Below are positions 20,426-33,127 of a stretch of DNA of 64,000 nucleotides, in pieces. Source of the DNA: Salvator merianae (lineage: Eukaryota; Chordata; Lepidosauria; Squamata; Teiidae); assembly GCA_003586115.2 (NCBI GenBank), contig QVOM02000034.1, positions 138,715,339-138,779,338 on the forward strand. The letters are read 5' to 3'. The position numbers were made by a program, and so were the translations under genes. Every line of letters begins with the position of its first letter. The stretch's first letter is position 1. The notes beneath the pieces are model-generated. The model was not told where the DNA came from, did no database searches, and was given only the letters and a program-made list of their open reading frames with translations.

Positions 20426-20441
20426 TTAATTACAAAAAAAA

Positions 20442-21153
20442 TTAATAATTCTCAGAGTGGAGGGAAGCAAAAAGTGGAATCCTCCAAAGTTCACTATTCA
20501 GACCCATTCTTTTTAATCTATTCATAAATGACCTAGGAATAAGTAGCAAGATAGCAAAGTTTGATGGTGACACTAAATTGTTCAGGGTAGTAAAAACTGA
20601 ACAAGATTGTAAAGAGCTCCAGAAGAATATCATGACATTGGATGAGTGCAACCAAGTGGAAAATATGCTTCAATCTTAGCAAGTGCAAAATAATGCAAAT
20701 TGGGGCAAAGAACACCAACTACACCAACTACAAAATTATTTTATCTATCGCACAATGCTAGAACCAGGGCACACTCTATGAAGCTGATGAGCAGAAGAGC
20801 TAAGACCAACAAGGGGAAGTATTTTTTCATCCAAAGTGTCAATGGTCTATGGAATTCACTATCAGAAGAGGTGGTGACAGAAGCCAGTCTGGATAGCTTT
20901 AAGAAAGAGTTAGAAAAATTCATGTAGGGCAGGTGTATCAATGGCTACTAGAATCAATACCTAGGTCCTGCCTCCAGGTTAGAAAGACAATCAGGATACC
21001 TGTAAAGGTCATTTGCAGGGAATCAAAAGCAGGTAAAGGTTTTGCTTGAGAATGCCTAGAAACAATTGGTGGGCCACTGTGAGACAGGATTCTGGGCTGC
21101 AGCCTGCTCCAGCAGGGTTCTTCTTACATTGTCTTATTTTCTTATGTTCAGTC
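20442..21153 (+). mobile_element. Older CR1 LINE, segment 3 (RT end and 3' UTR)
   Basis: This completes the older CR1. It has a decayed SGVPQGS..LFNLFINDL region at 20450-20530, KFDGDTKL (where FADDTKL is expected) near 20560, and the conserved C-terminus NKGKYFFIQSVNGLWNSL..EVV...SLDSFKKELEKFM (20800-20925). The 3' UTR has TTGCAGGGAATC, CTGCTCCAGCAGGG and terminal TCTTATGTTC, like the copy at 41838-42266. The FADD to FDGD change shows it is dead. Confidence 0.75.
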
Positions 21154-21914
21154 AGTTGGTGTTTAAAAACATCACCGCGAGAAATCATTTAGGAATATCT
21201 CCCTAGATAATTTCAAGGTTGCATTATTTTCCTTGCTTTCCTCCTAAAAATAGATACACACACCTTTTTGCATTGGAGTGGCCCACCACAAATAGTCTAC
21301 CACTAATAATTAGAAAAAAATGAAGCCCATCTTCATTAAGAACTACCAGTACTATAAAAAAGAAATCCTGCAATAGATCAGAAATTAGTATAAAACAACT
21401 TTATATATTCATATACATTCAAAACTGTTCATGAAAAGAGGGGAAGATGGCTGGTTCAGAAAGAAGTCCAGTAGAACCAAGAGGTCACATTCCTTCTGCC
21501 CATCATTCAAAATAGACCTATCCTCTGGATAACTAAAATAGCAACAGTAGCACAATTAGAAAACATCTATTTAAAATTTGGCTTAGTCCAGGAAAAAACT
21601 AGAGTTGAATAATGATTGCCCAAATAAAGCATGCTTTATGTAGAACAAAACTTTTTCCAAACCATCTAGCTCAAGCAGAGGTTCTTAAAATTTTGAAAGG
21701 AGAGCAAACACAGTGAGAGGATTTAGAGAAGAAGCCAGGGATATAAAATTAAAGTCCCAAGAGTTCAGGCTGTGAGGTTTAAGTTCTGATGGAATCTGTG
21801 CTGCCTTCACAAGGAAATGCAGTCGAAGAAGACTTTATTCCCTTATTATAGTGAAAGGATACAATCTTTTTCTCCATAAAAGAATGAATAAGGCAATTTT
21901 TTCTTTCCTCTTTT
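21154..21914. other. Unassigned AT-rich stretch
   Basis: I recognise no element or gene here. Confidence 0.5.
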
Positions 21915-23470
21915 TTTATTTATTCATTTAATATATTTATATTCCGCTTCCTATTAAAAATATATAATCTTGAAGCAGTTTATAAAACATCATAAAAGCA
22001 TCTAAAGCCATTAGTTATATAAAAACATTACTAAAATCAAAGATGGAAAAAAGACATTTCAGTCAGCACCTGACAGCAGGAAGTGTAGGTACCTCATGAA
22101 TATCAGAGGAGAGACTGTTCCATAGAGAGCCTACCACCACAGAAAAGGCCCAACTGTAGACAGTCCCCATAATGTCAGAATATAGATTTCGTATAGGCCA
22201 TAAGCTAATGCCAGTTTCCAGTTAGCCAACTTCCTGTTTTGCTATATCCTGTTTTTCTGTTCTGCAGTCATGTTATTTTTGCTAAATGGAAAGTTACTGA
22301 ACTAATCAACATCCAGCTTCATAGAAATAGAGCGTTGTTTTGTCTAGCACAATACAGATAACAACATATGCTTATCCGTGAGAACCCTAGTCTGGGAAAG
22401 TAACTGTGTATAACTAAGATGAACAATAACAATAACAATGATGTAATACTATGCTTGAGCATTATATTTAACATGGAGCAGTCATTCATTCATAATCATG
22501 ATTCTGTTTCCTATACTTCTGTGAAATGTATCCTGACTATACTGTACTGAAGATTATTTGATACTGCTACTACAATGTACAGTACAACTGCTTTTTATCC
22601 TACTTAGCTATTTTTATTATGGACCTAAGCAACAATAAAGACTGAGCTTTATAGTTAACTCTGCTGCTTACAGAGTTTATTTTTCTACTTCACGAGAACG
22701 TTTCTGTAAGTCTTCCGCGTAGTGCACTGCGCACTCTGACACATAATTCATGGGACCCTCAGCAGAATCCTCCCTGAAGATCTTAATACTGAGAGAGGTT
22801 GTCTGCTAAGTAAGCTGCTCCCAAGTTACTAAGGGCCTTGCATGCCAAAGATAAAATTTTGAATCAGGCCCCCATAGTTAAATAGCAATCAGCGCAAGTG
22901 CTTAAGTCCAGGTGTGTTATGTGCTCCACTCAACAACATGACAGTCACATTTTGCACTGGTTGCAGCTTCCAGAGCAGGTACAAGACCAGCACCACACAT
23001 AGTGCATTACAATAACCAAATACAACAATGCATAGGCTATCTCTGTCCAGGTATGGGTGCAGTTGGCACACCAGCTGAAGCTAGTAGTAGGCATTCCTAG
23101 CCACAAATGTCACTTTGGCCTCCAGTGATAACTAGACTAGAGGGCTTCCAAAATATGTACCTGTCCCTTCAGAAGTAGTGTAACCCCATCTAAAACAGGA
23201 AAATTCCCCAGAACCTGAACACAAGAACTACCAACCCACAAAATCTCTGTCTTCCTGAGATTCAACTTTAGTTTGTTGCCCTTCATCCAGTCTGTTACCA
23301 CATCTTCATGTACTGGTTGAAGACATTCACAGCCTCTCATGACTCGGATATAATGGAGTAATAGGCCTAGTTATCTGCATTCTGATGACACCTCATTCCA
23401 AAACTCCCAATGGCTTTATACAGATGTTAAATAGCATTTGTGATGCCACCTGTTTTCTTTTTAATAATAA
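21915..23470 (-). mobile_element. L2-type LINE fragment, split by a solo LTR
   Basis: The minus-strand translation of 22889-23340 contains L2-type RT C-terminal pieces: LKLNLRKTEILWVG, VLDGVTLLLKGQVH, PYLDRDSL and YCNALC. They are collinear with the better copy at 35810-38340. Several frameshifts and stops make it a fossil. The T-rich 3' tail lies at about 21915-21975. The LTR at 22173-22741 interrupts the 3' region. Confidence 0.75.
22173..22741 (+). mobile_element. Solo LTR, TSD CATAA
   Basis: A 569-bp element begins TGTCAGA and ends TCTGACA (perfect 7-bp inverted ends with TG...CA). It is flanked by CATAA on both sides (22168-22172 and 22742-22746). AATAAA at about 22635, roughly 100 bp before the end, fits the LTR polyadenylation signal and sets the orientation as plus. 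There is no internal region, so this is a recombination product of a once-complete LTR retroelement. A 5-bp duplication fits gypsy or some endogenous retrovirus groups; the group cannot be named from the LTR alone. Confidence 0.92.
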
Positions 23471-24466
23471 ACTGACTAGACTAAAGGTAGTAACTCACTA
23501 TATTCCTTCTGTCTAGTAAGCTTCCCAGGAGCAAGACAATTTCAGCACAGCACACACTGTCCTACTCCATGCTGGTCGAACCTTGGGCTGGATTGAGTGA
23601 TCCAGCCAAGATTGGAGGAGTGGCCAGTAGAGCAGGCCAAGGGGCATTCGTATTGTGGTAGCCCAGCCCAACGCAACAAAAGCTCCCAGCTTCCAAGTTA
23701 CCAGTCGAAGTTGTTGTTTTTACTTGGGTACCCAGAAGCAGCACACTTCCAGGGCCACTTCTTGGAGCCCAACAAAATAATATTGGGTTCCTCACATCCT
23801 GCAGACCATCCTAGGTCTTGCTGCTATCCACATACAAGCAACTACATCAGTTTACCACTGGAGAACACCAGAGAGATTGCTTCAAAGCAGCTTCTTATTG
23901 GAGTGCACTCTGGTGCCATTTTCTCACCAGGCCCTGCTTCAACACCACGTCCCTTCTGGTAGACTGGTCCACCATGCAGACAAAGTGTTGCCCATGCCCA
24001 AGGGCCAACAGTCCATTGTAGATCCTGCCATAGTCTAGCATTCCTAAAAAAGTTTCCTTCCAGTCCTTTATCGATAAACTAATTTTATAAACCATCTTAG
24101 GGAGCCCTTAAAGCATCAGAGCTTCCCCTTCTAAAGCGTTAGGCTGGTGGAAACTTCTGCCTTCCATGTGCAAGAATATTTCTTCACAATGGATTCAAGA
24201 CAGTGTTTTTTATTGCTCTTATCCCACTATGGTTTAGGTATGCAGACCTCTCCTACCTCCTGCATTCTGATTAGGAGAGCCCATTAAGGTCTCTATAACA
24301 TCTTCAATCCTTATTTCCTAGCTTTGCGCTTTTGGGCTGTCATCTTTCTCTTCCTCTCTTCCCCAACCACACTCTTCTCTCTCCCTCCTGCCCTCCCACA
24401 TTCACCTTTCCTTTCATTTGTCACACAAGCATTACCTGATCCATCTTTCACTGCAGTAATTACTCT
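23471..24466. repeat. Interspersed repeat E (partial) and unassigned sequence
   Basis: Around 23690-23800 the order AAGTTACCAGTC.. GGGCCACTTCTTGGAGCCCAACAAAATA resembles 62345-62430 (GTGCCAACCAGG.. GGGCCGTTTTGGGGAGCCCACAAAATG). These and 56340-56400 look like copies of one non-coding repeat. The rest is unassigned. Confidence 0.35.
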
Positions 24467-24924
24467 GGCTGTGATCACACATAGCAGGTGGCTCTGAGAC
24501 AGCTTAGGGTGAGATCACACAGGCCTTTTTTTGAGTGCCTCATCTGTGCACACAGGAAAAAAGTGTGTCACACAGTTTAAAAAATAAGCACCTAAAAACC
24601 TCCTAACTCACTTCTCTTTCTCATCTTTGTCTTCTGTGCTTGTCATTCACTGGCCACTGCTAGCCCAGTTTCCCATTGCCTTGATTAGTTGGCCAGTTGT
24701 AGCAGTTGCTCCCAGGCTGGGATTTCTTACAAGAGCTTGCATAGCTTCCCATCCAAGTCAACCCAAACAGTGAGTTGCCCCAAGAGTGATGAATTCCTGT
24801 CTGGGAAAGGGGTGCAGAATCAGAGTTTTGGGGATGCAGTAAGTCATTTTTAGATAATTTAGGGCTCTCTCTTGAGCCTCAAATTCACCCCTGGGTGGCC
24901 CTTTTACTGTGTCTGATCACAGCC
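24467..24924. mobile_element. Candidate non-autonomous element with GGCTGTGATCACACA ends
   Basis: GGCTGTGATCACACA at 24467 is mirrored by TGTCTGATCACAGCC ending at 24924 (14 of 15 positions match). The 458-bp interval is non-coding. The neighbouring 3-bp flanks (tct and tta) do not match, so insertion by transposition is not proven. Confidence 0.5.
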
Positions 24925-27120
24925 TTAGAGAAGGTTCCAAGGTGGAATCAATCACACACTTGACTGCCCCTCCCCCCTCTTATGAACATTCCATGCTAGA
25001 AAAGTTGAGTTAGAGAAGGTTGGTTAGCACTACTTTATCTGAAGCACCTCTGAGGTGCCCCTTTTGTTTTCACCTTCCCCACTCATACTTATGTTTTCCT
25101 CCCTCCTTCCCCCCACCCTGTTTATCTCCTTCTCTTTTGTTTCCTTTTTTTTTCCAGTTGAGCCTTTCTGTATGGGTATCTGGGCATTAACAAGCTCAGT
25201 CAAATTTTGCTGCTAATGGCCCAGCCTTTTTATTTGGGCCCTAGTCCTAGTACTCACTTCCAGATGTGTTAAAAATACCATAGTGTGCCATTATCTTGGT
25301 GAAACCAGCGAACAGCTTCAAACCCATGTTGGGGGAGGGTATCGGTCTATCTCCCACAGAATTTGCATCTTTAGTGCTACTGGACAACCAAATGGCTGGT
25401 GAGGCTCCTCTGACTTAGTGTGGGATTCAAAAGAAAAAGAAAAAGAAAAGAGTGGGACAGAAGAAGTTCAATCTGATGCCTTCTCAGACCAGACCATCCC
25501 AAGAGTGGCCAAGAAGTCACAAGAAAATGCAGGCATTCATTTAAGAGTAGGCATTTCCTCATGCTCTATGGAGACAGCTTGAGATCATTCTATGGGATCC
25601 GGACAGGATCTTTCAAATGCCCATCATGGCTCTGATGGCTGTGGTCTCTTGTTTGTTTTTAAATCCAAATATGCCTTTCATAGACAGTCCCATCAAAGTT
25701 CACAGCTGGATGTTACAGCAAGTCACAGAAGGCGAGAGCTAGGTGTAATGTGCTAGAAGACCAAGTTACCAGTGCTTCCCTCTGCTCCTCCCTCAGCTGA
25801 CACAGAGGTTGACCCCCTCCATCATAAGAGTTGAAATAAGATTCAACTATCACTCTGGCTAGTTTCTGCATTTCACCATCTTACACCTTGCTTCAAGAAA
25901 TAAAACACATTAGGTCATACCTGTTTTGAAATGGTAGGTTTCAGTACTTTAAAAAACGATTTATTCTATCTAGTGTACTGATTCCCGAACCAGGATGTGC
26001 AAGAGGGGTATGAAATACAGCACAAGGCATAGATAGGCGGGAAATCAGCTGCAAAAGGTATTCAGCCTGAAAACATATATAATTATAAAATAATAGTAAT
26101 AATACACATAATTACAATAATACTAATGATTGTTTAAAAGGTATATTTTAAAATAAAATCCAAATGAGCAATAATGGTATGGGGGAGGGGGGCGTGAGGG
26201 TGTGATGAAGACCAAAGGGGGGCATTAGATCTAAGATCTGGTCTGGTCTGACAGCACAAGAAAATAGACAGGAACTTGTCTTCCAGACAGGCAAAGCTTA
26301 CATCAGTGGAAGTACTTGCAGTGATGGCACATGGCTGCAGTCTTCCCTTCCACTTGCCTGCCATGGCAATGGCCCCATAACCCATTTAGGTACGTGAAAA
26401 CGAGGCATGAAATGATCATCCACTATCACTAACATTACCCATAACTGCTGTAATACTTGGAATCTTTTCCTTATTTTAAATAGAATAATTTCAGACCATT
26501 GGGGGGGGGGGGGACACATTGTTTTCAATGTTCTCCTTGCAATCTACATGATATTAAAATCCATAGATCTTGAGGTTCACCAGTTAACATAACTGTAACA
26601 TTTTGTTTCCGCAATATTTAGCACATCCCCCAACTTCACAAATGCTGAACCAATTTCTTTCAGCACTGTGCCACAGAAAAGGATCTATTCTCCCCTCGCA
26701 TCACCTTCGAAATGACAACACACACACAAACATTGTAAACTCTCATCTTAGGTTGCAACATGCTGACCTGACAATGTGCCACCACAATTTTAACAATATG
26801 GCTCTAAAAACCTTTCTTCCTGTCAACAAATATTGGAACTTGAAGTGAAGGGAGCAGCTGAGAGGAACAGAATGGAAAGGTAATTACCCACGATCTCCTG
26901 CAGGAGATGACAGAAAGCACATTGTGAGCTGGTTGCTCATGGGCTGAGAGGGGCTTATTACTGCTTGCCCCTCGAATGCTGCAACTGCTCATCTCTGCAG
27001 AATATTTTGAACTACACATTTCTGATATATAACAGCAACGAGAGCAAAAATAACCATATCTTACTGATCTGCTGAACTGTGATCACAAATTGATACTGAG
27101 AGTGAAGGATCTTTGAGCTT
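24925..27120. other. Unassigned stretch
   Basis: There is no recognisable gene. It holds small simple repeats: an (AAAAAG)n-like run near 25430 and poly-G at 26502-26513. Confidence 0.5.
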
Positions 27121-27320
27121 TGGCATCATCTACACAGGCACCCAGAGTGTCCAGATTCTCCCAGCCTCTAACTGCCCCCAAGCCACTGCACCCCTCAACT
27201 GAAATAGCCTACTATTAATCCGGCTGGAATAACTCCAAGGCTTCTTCTGTCGGTGGGATTCTCCTCCTCCCCCAATGTTCATGCTTGCCAGCACAAAGAG
27301 CGAACAGGCCCATACATTCT
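27121..27320. repeat. Interspersed repeat C
   Basis: This is collinear with 8921-9060 over CCAGATT.., GCCCCCAAGC.., CTGAA..CCTACT. It starts near GGCATCATCTACACAGGC, similar to the putative end at 58994. Non-coding. Confidence 0.4.
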
Positions 27321-28299
27321 AGAAGCATTGGCCAAGTTTGACAAATTAGAAAGTTATTACATCAAGAAGATAGCACTAGAAATCCAAGAAGAGAATCCAG
27401 CAGGAACACAAAGTATAGCAATTTTATTATGGAGAACAATACATCAATAGCACCTTCTGATACAAGCAAAGCTTGAATGTATTTTCCAAGGAGGATATTG
27501 GGTGGGATCTGTCTATGTGTGTGCACAGATACAAATCAATGTAGTATTATTATAAAAGTAAAATAAATAAAATAAAGTCTTTGTTCAAATATTTAATTCA
27601 AACGCAGTATATACTTAAAATTATAGTTAAAGTAAATATTCCCAAAATGAATGTATTCTGGCTAAGTGTTAGAGCTTCCTTAAATCTGAATAATGTTAGT
27701 TTTACAATCTATAACATGTTATAATGTTCTACACCAGGACTATTATCATATTTTTGTTTGCAATATTGATCTAATCTATAAAAATAATTACAAGGAGCTA
27801 GTAAGTCTCTTCTATCAGTTACTGAAGAGCTCCTCAGCTAAGTTATACCAGTGCTTTTCCCCACTTGACTAGATTTGTACATAAGGACAGATTTTTTAAA
27901 AAACGTAAAAGGCCAAGAAGAATATTTTCAACTCACAAAGGATCCACCCAGTGGCCTGGAATAGCTTGTTTGTTCATTATTTTGAAATGCTTGCTTTAAT
28001 ATTTTTGAACTATTTACTGCCTTGGCTACTGTGACAGAAAAGCAGTATAAAATGCATTACTGTAATTAATAGATATAAATTACTAGCAGCATCCTTAGGT
28101 ACTAAAATTGAATCAATTTTTTCCCCCAAAATTATACTTGGATATCTCAGGAGGGGCAAAAACAAAAAGGATATTTATTTATTTACTTACTTACTTATTT
28201 ACTTTTCCCATTCATCATCTTGAACCTTAGGAAAAATTGTAAAGTTTGATTTAATGAACTCCATGAGCTTCTGAAGGTCTCCTGCCAAGTAATGCCTCA
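27321..28299. other. Unassigned AT-rich stretch
   Basis: A LINE-tail-like piece at about 27950-28070 (TTTACTGCCTTGGC..AGCAGTATAAAATG) and a (TTAC)n-like run near 28180-28205 are the only structures seen. Confidence 0.45.
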
Positions 28300-28763
28300 T
28301 GAGTTTTTAGACTTACCAGAGAATGTTCTAATTAGCAAGCTTCAGGCCGCTTAAAATGGAGTCTCTTATCTTCCTTTTGCACTTTTCAGCAATGGAAAAG
28401 ACTGCAAGCTGCCAGCAGGGGGAGCAGTGCAAATGGGAATGTACTAGGCAGGAAGCAGTGTCACAACCATAGAGGCACGAATGCAAAGATAGAGGTATGA
28501 ATTCAGACCATAAAGCTAGTAATTCGAAGAGAGAGGGCTATTTCTGCGCAGGCCCCTCCCCGTCACCATTTCAAATCCGGAAGCAGTGGAAACAGAGCTT
28601 CCCCGATCAGCACGTGATCACACAGGTCGGATTCAGGACTGCTAATTACTGCACCAGCCTTACCCAGCTTCAAGTGAGCATCACGTGGACTTTGGTGAGG
28701 TTCAGGGCTGGTGATTCCATTTGGAAGTGTGAAACGTCCCTCCTGCTAAGTGTGAACAGGCTG
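28300..28763. mobile_element. MITE, GGGCCTGTTCGCACTT family, TSD TCA
   Basis: This is in inverted orientation relative to 47265-47845. It shares TTACCAGA.GAATGTTCTAAT, the AGCAGGGGGAGCAGTG block and the terminal AAGTGTGAACAGGCTG. TCA flanks both ends (28297-28299 and 28764-28766). The left terminus is degraded, so the call rests on internal collinearity plus the duplication. Confidence 0.7.
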
Positions 28764-30827
28764 TCAACAGAGTTTATTAAAAAAAAGACAAGCGCATGAC
28801 CTGAAATTGGGTTCTTGTATTTGCATTTAAAAACAGTATAGCAGTTCTTTCTGTATTTGCATCTGTCTATCTATCTATCTATCTATCTGTCCTCTGTTTT
28901 CTTTTGTTCTCATTTTTAGTGATTCATTCTTAGTGATCAACCTATTGGGCAAAAATGTGAGAAAGACATATTGTAACCTAACTAAAAGCTTAACACCTGA
29001 ATAGCTTTTCTGAAGGTTAAATGATAACAAGAAAGGGGCTTTGTCTTTGGGATTAGTTTATTAAATACATGAAGTCATAGTAAAGTGGCCGATGGTGGAT
29101 AATATTCTAATGTACTGTATAGGTGAGGTAACTTTTTACCCTGGCTAAGTGAAAACAGATGTATAATTTTTAATGCATTGAAAATATGATTACTGAATAT
29201 AGTACAAATTTGTAATTTTAGGAGACACCCACGGGGGAAAAAATCCCACAGAAATCCATTCACGGTTTGGTTGCAGGGATTAAGAACAAGTAAGCTACAA
29301 AACAACCCCGCTGTCCAAAAATTGCAATTTTTTTCAGTCATGACACCAACCTCCTACATAAAACTCTCAAAATAGTTTACATATTAACCATTATGTTTAC
29401 AGTACCTCTTAAATAAAAGTGAAATGAGAAGTCTGCCATATGCTAAACAAATCTTTCTTTTTGAAGGGGGAGGATGTTAGGGAGAAAAGAAATAGCTTTG
29501 CCTCTGCTGAGAGTTTAGGGTTTGCAGGGAATTCCACTGTATGAGCCCTTCTGTGCAGTCCAAACTGGTGTGATAACAGTTTAGACAGAACACCTCAGTG
29601 AACACAAGGACAGGATTCTCTTCAGTTTCCAACTGCAAATAAAAAATAAAGACTCTAATCCATACAGAATTCTCCAAAGTCTTTCCAAAGTCTTGAGCTG
29701 AAATGCATGTTGACTACAATGCTATCCAACCTCAGCTTTCAGCCACGAAGCACTGCATCTCTGAAGTGTCATTGTTGTCAGTCACAGAAGTTCTCTCTTT
29801 ATCCACAATTCATTCTGCAGGGGAGACAGGCCTGCTCAGAGCTTCCAGGCTCTACTTCAGTAATGGCCTTAACCCTGACCTTTGCAGATCAGGTGGTCTC
29901 TGGGGAAAGCAAGATAATTCAGAATCCATTTTCATTCCATCCAGAGCCGTGTCTGCCAGTCTTGCAGATATGTGCTTACGTGGGGAGATTGTGAAAATCC
30001 TTTATGATGGGCTGCTGTCCACTGGTGGCAAAACTAACGTGCCTTGAGGCCACATGGTGAAATTCAGATTGCAAGGATGATGAATGGAAAATGCATTTTA
30101 CATTGGCATACATATGTCAGTTTGTTTATTTATGGGGAAACAGCTCTGAGGTAAGTTTTGTAGGGCTGCACTTATCCTTGATTTTTTTTTTTATCACTAA
30201 TAAAAGTTTATTTTGTTTTATTTTTAGTCCCCCAAACTACTACAGTTTGAAAATATTCCTCATTTGGACCCCGTTCACTGTTATTCATTTTTTAATTCAC
30301 TGCAGCATTGCCATCCCTTTTTTATTTTTTTCCTCTTCTTACTTCTGTGTTATTTCTGTACATTTCTGTATCTATACTATCAACAAAAGATTGATTTAAA
30401 ATATATTTTAATTGTATTTTTTAAATTGCACAGCTTTAATCATATTCTTCATATACCTTATGTATCTTTATATATGTGTAGTTTAAAAAAAATATATTCT
30501 TGGTTGTAAATCACCCAGAGATCTTTGAGTTATAGGACAGCTGTGGAAACATAGTAAGCAAACAAATAAATAAAGGTGAAAAAGAGGTGCATTGTGCAGA
30601 ACTTAAGGGCAGAGCAGAGTAACCCTATACAGTGATCGGTTAGACAATGATAAGATCCGCATAATCCAATCCCAAATGTGCTGTGGACGGAAAGCAGAAA
30701 GTAAAAGTCAGTTGTTCCAGAGGATAAAAATACGGAAGTCACATTGTGTGGCAAAACAAATATAAAACATAGGCATGCTATATCCCAAAGGTACTAGACT
30801 GATCAGGTTTTACCATTAAGGAACACT
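28764..30827. other. Unassigned, with (TATC)n microsatellite
   Basis: A (TATC)n tract lies at about 28867-28889. A LINE-tail-like sequence (AAATCACCCAGAGAT..) with AAATAAATAAA lies near 30500-30575. No gene is supported. Confidence 0.5.
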
Positions 30828-30902
30828 GGCCTTGGTCACACCTGAACAAATTAGTATGTTTCAGGGGGGAAAGCGGATTGAGCTCTTATCCTGAGAGACC
30901 AT

Positions 30903-33127
30903 GGGCCCAGTCACACCTAAGTTTTAATCCAGTGTCAGTCTACTTTTGGATTGAAAAAACACATCAGCAAAGTGACTAATCATTTTCTTTCCACATTGTC
31001 TAACCCAAACTTCCCAACCCCTTAACTGCCAGGTTTTTGTTTGCAATTGCAAATGAAATCATTTTTAACCTATGTCTCTCTCTCCCCACTTTGTATTTTT
31101 ATATGAAGTCTACATGCTTTTTAAGTACATTTCTAAGGAAGGCAGGATAGGACTGCGTTCCGACACAGCATTTAGTCAGTTTACAGGCCGTCCTCAGTTC
31201 CTGCTGGCCTGACATGATTTTGCCTTTCCATAGATTTTCTGGATTAAATTGGTGAAATCTGGACTACTTTGTATTCAGATTTAATGAATTCTCAACCCAT
31301 CTCAGATCACTAGCCCATTTTACTTGGCAATGTGAGAACGTGCAAGGGGACTATTTGGGAGGGAGCATACCTTTTTGGTGACATGCAGAGGGAGTGCTCC
31401 ACATTTTCTGCCATCCAATGATGAACTTTGTTGTGGCCATTGTACTTGGGAGGGCAAGCACTGTGCCCAACAGGGGTGGGTGGGCAGGAAGTACAGTACT
31501 TCCTTCTGCCTCTGTTATTCCCCCTCCCACTCCTGCCAGGAAAAAAAAAAGCCATCTTACATTTTCCTTTTACAATCTGCAGTCCTTCCTCCTCCTTTAT
31601 CCCCCATTTGGCACTGCCAGGAAGCACTTCCTGTGCTTCCATCTGCTAATTAAACCAAGAAGTAGAGCTCCTTCTAGGTTTACAGACTTTTGTACAAAAC
31701 TGCCACAGTGCTACAGCTAACTTCAGGCATCAACACAGTTCACTGAGGGCTGCATGATAGGGAGGGAGGGTACTACAGCCAGCTGGCCAGCTGGAGAAAA
31801 CAGTGGGCTGGGGTACAGAGTCAGTTCCAAAATGCATTCCTTGCTCCTGGTTGCTCCCCTTCTCCTGCAGTATGGGGACTCTTTCTGTCACTTTTGCTCA
31901 AGAACGCTACAGCACAATATCAACATTAAGGCAAGGCAAGGTTAAACACAGCTCCTGATCTTGAGCACTTTCAGGGGGCTGACATGTTGGATGTCTTTGC
32001 CATGCTGCCATGAGAGTATTTTAATTCAAAACATTGTACCTGTTTGGGGGTGCAGTCCTCTTGCCACAACAAATAACCCGCTCAATATCGATTTTGCCAT
32101 CAGCACCACACAGCTACGTAGTGGGGCATACACTGCTGTGGATGTCTCGTGGGGATGAGACAGAGTCCATTTGTTAGCCACTAACTTCACTATCACTACC
32201 AAATGTTCCCCCCTCTTCATGGACCTCTCCTTGCTTTGCGCTACTCTTAAATTGTGCAGTTGCACAAAAGTGCAATTGCAAAGGAGCAGAAATCACAATC
32301 TGTCCTTTAAGAAGCTTTATTGTGTGGTAGATGTGGTATCAAAGTTCTTCCTGTGTAGATACAACCTGGAGGGGGAGAACGAGCAAACAGCGAATGACCA
32401 GTAATGCCACCAAGTGAATCCATGTTCTGAGACTGCAGCAGGGACATACAGAGGGTGGAGCTTAACTTGGCCATCCCTGTGAAGTCAAGGTTTGAATGGT
32501 GGGATTGCAGCCAATCACTGACTGCAGAGGGAAAGGAACTTGACAAGGGTTGGAGACAGAAAAGGCCAAGCATGGGAAACATACAGTAAGTGTGAGAACG
32601 AGCAAGTCCCAATTGAGTCCATGTTAAAACGCAAATGTGGGAATGATGAGAACACGAATTCAGTCCTTGTACTCTTCCAATATAGATTAAATTTACGATG
32701 TCAGACCATGCCCCTTGAGTAATATTTTTAGTTTCAGGTTCATTCAATCTGCTTAATTATTGAGCTCAAAAGGAAACTCTGGCTGCCAGCAAGAGCCCAC
32801 TGATGCCACTCCCTGATTGTCTGATGGGTTCCTCCTCCAAGCAAAGGCAGTGATTGGCAGAGGCACTCCAGGCTCCAATTAAAGTGACTCAAGAGTTGTT
32901 TTCTCCCAGCTTTTGAAGAGGTGAATGTTTACAGGCTTGGAGGTTGGATAAGGCAATTTTTTATTTACAGTTTGCCCCCCCCCCCGGGTCAAATTTGCCT
33001 AGAAGATGACTGAAATAGTTAGTCTGAACACACCCTGAGATAATGCTGAAAGAAAACACCTTATTACTTCACTGCTGTAAGTGAAAGTGGACCAAAGCTG
33101 GATTAAAACTTAGGTGTGACTGGGCCC
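30903..33127. mobile_element. Nested DNA transposon with 30-bp perfect TIRs
   Basis: The ends begin GGGCCCAGTCACACCTAAG and the inverted match is perfect over 30 bp. Flanking triplets are CAT and CAC (one mismatch). The interior from 31141 to 32725 is collinear with 4598-5850, with shared blocks such as GGACCTCTCC, CAGCCAATC.CTGACTGCA and GTGGGAA.GA. It lies 75 bp inside the left end of element B. It is non-coding. The perfect TIRs suggest it is younger than B. Confidence 0.75.

Larger units (their letters stand above)
18515..20440 (+). mobile_element. L1 retrocopy: 5' UTR, part of ORF1, MITE, poly-A
   Basis: The insert is bounded by attaacaattatcag (18500-18514) and attaataattctcag (20441-20455), a 15-bp target duplication with 13 matches, and ends in A7. 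It begins with a GAAGATGGCC-type L1 5' UTR. From about 19790 to 20066 it reads as the Lys/Glu-rich coiled-coil start of L1 ORF1. It then runs straight into a MITE truncated just before the poly-A. ORF2 is absent. LINE copies are normally truncated at the 5' end, whereas this one keeps the 5' end and lacks the 3' end. A 451-bp L1 inserted in its 5' UTR later. Confidence 0.65.

Noticed and set aside
31310..31720. Several overlapping frames of 73-110 aa on both strands
   Set aside because: They lie inside a non-coding transposon and conflict with one another.
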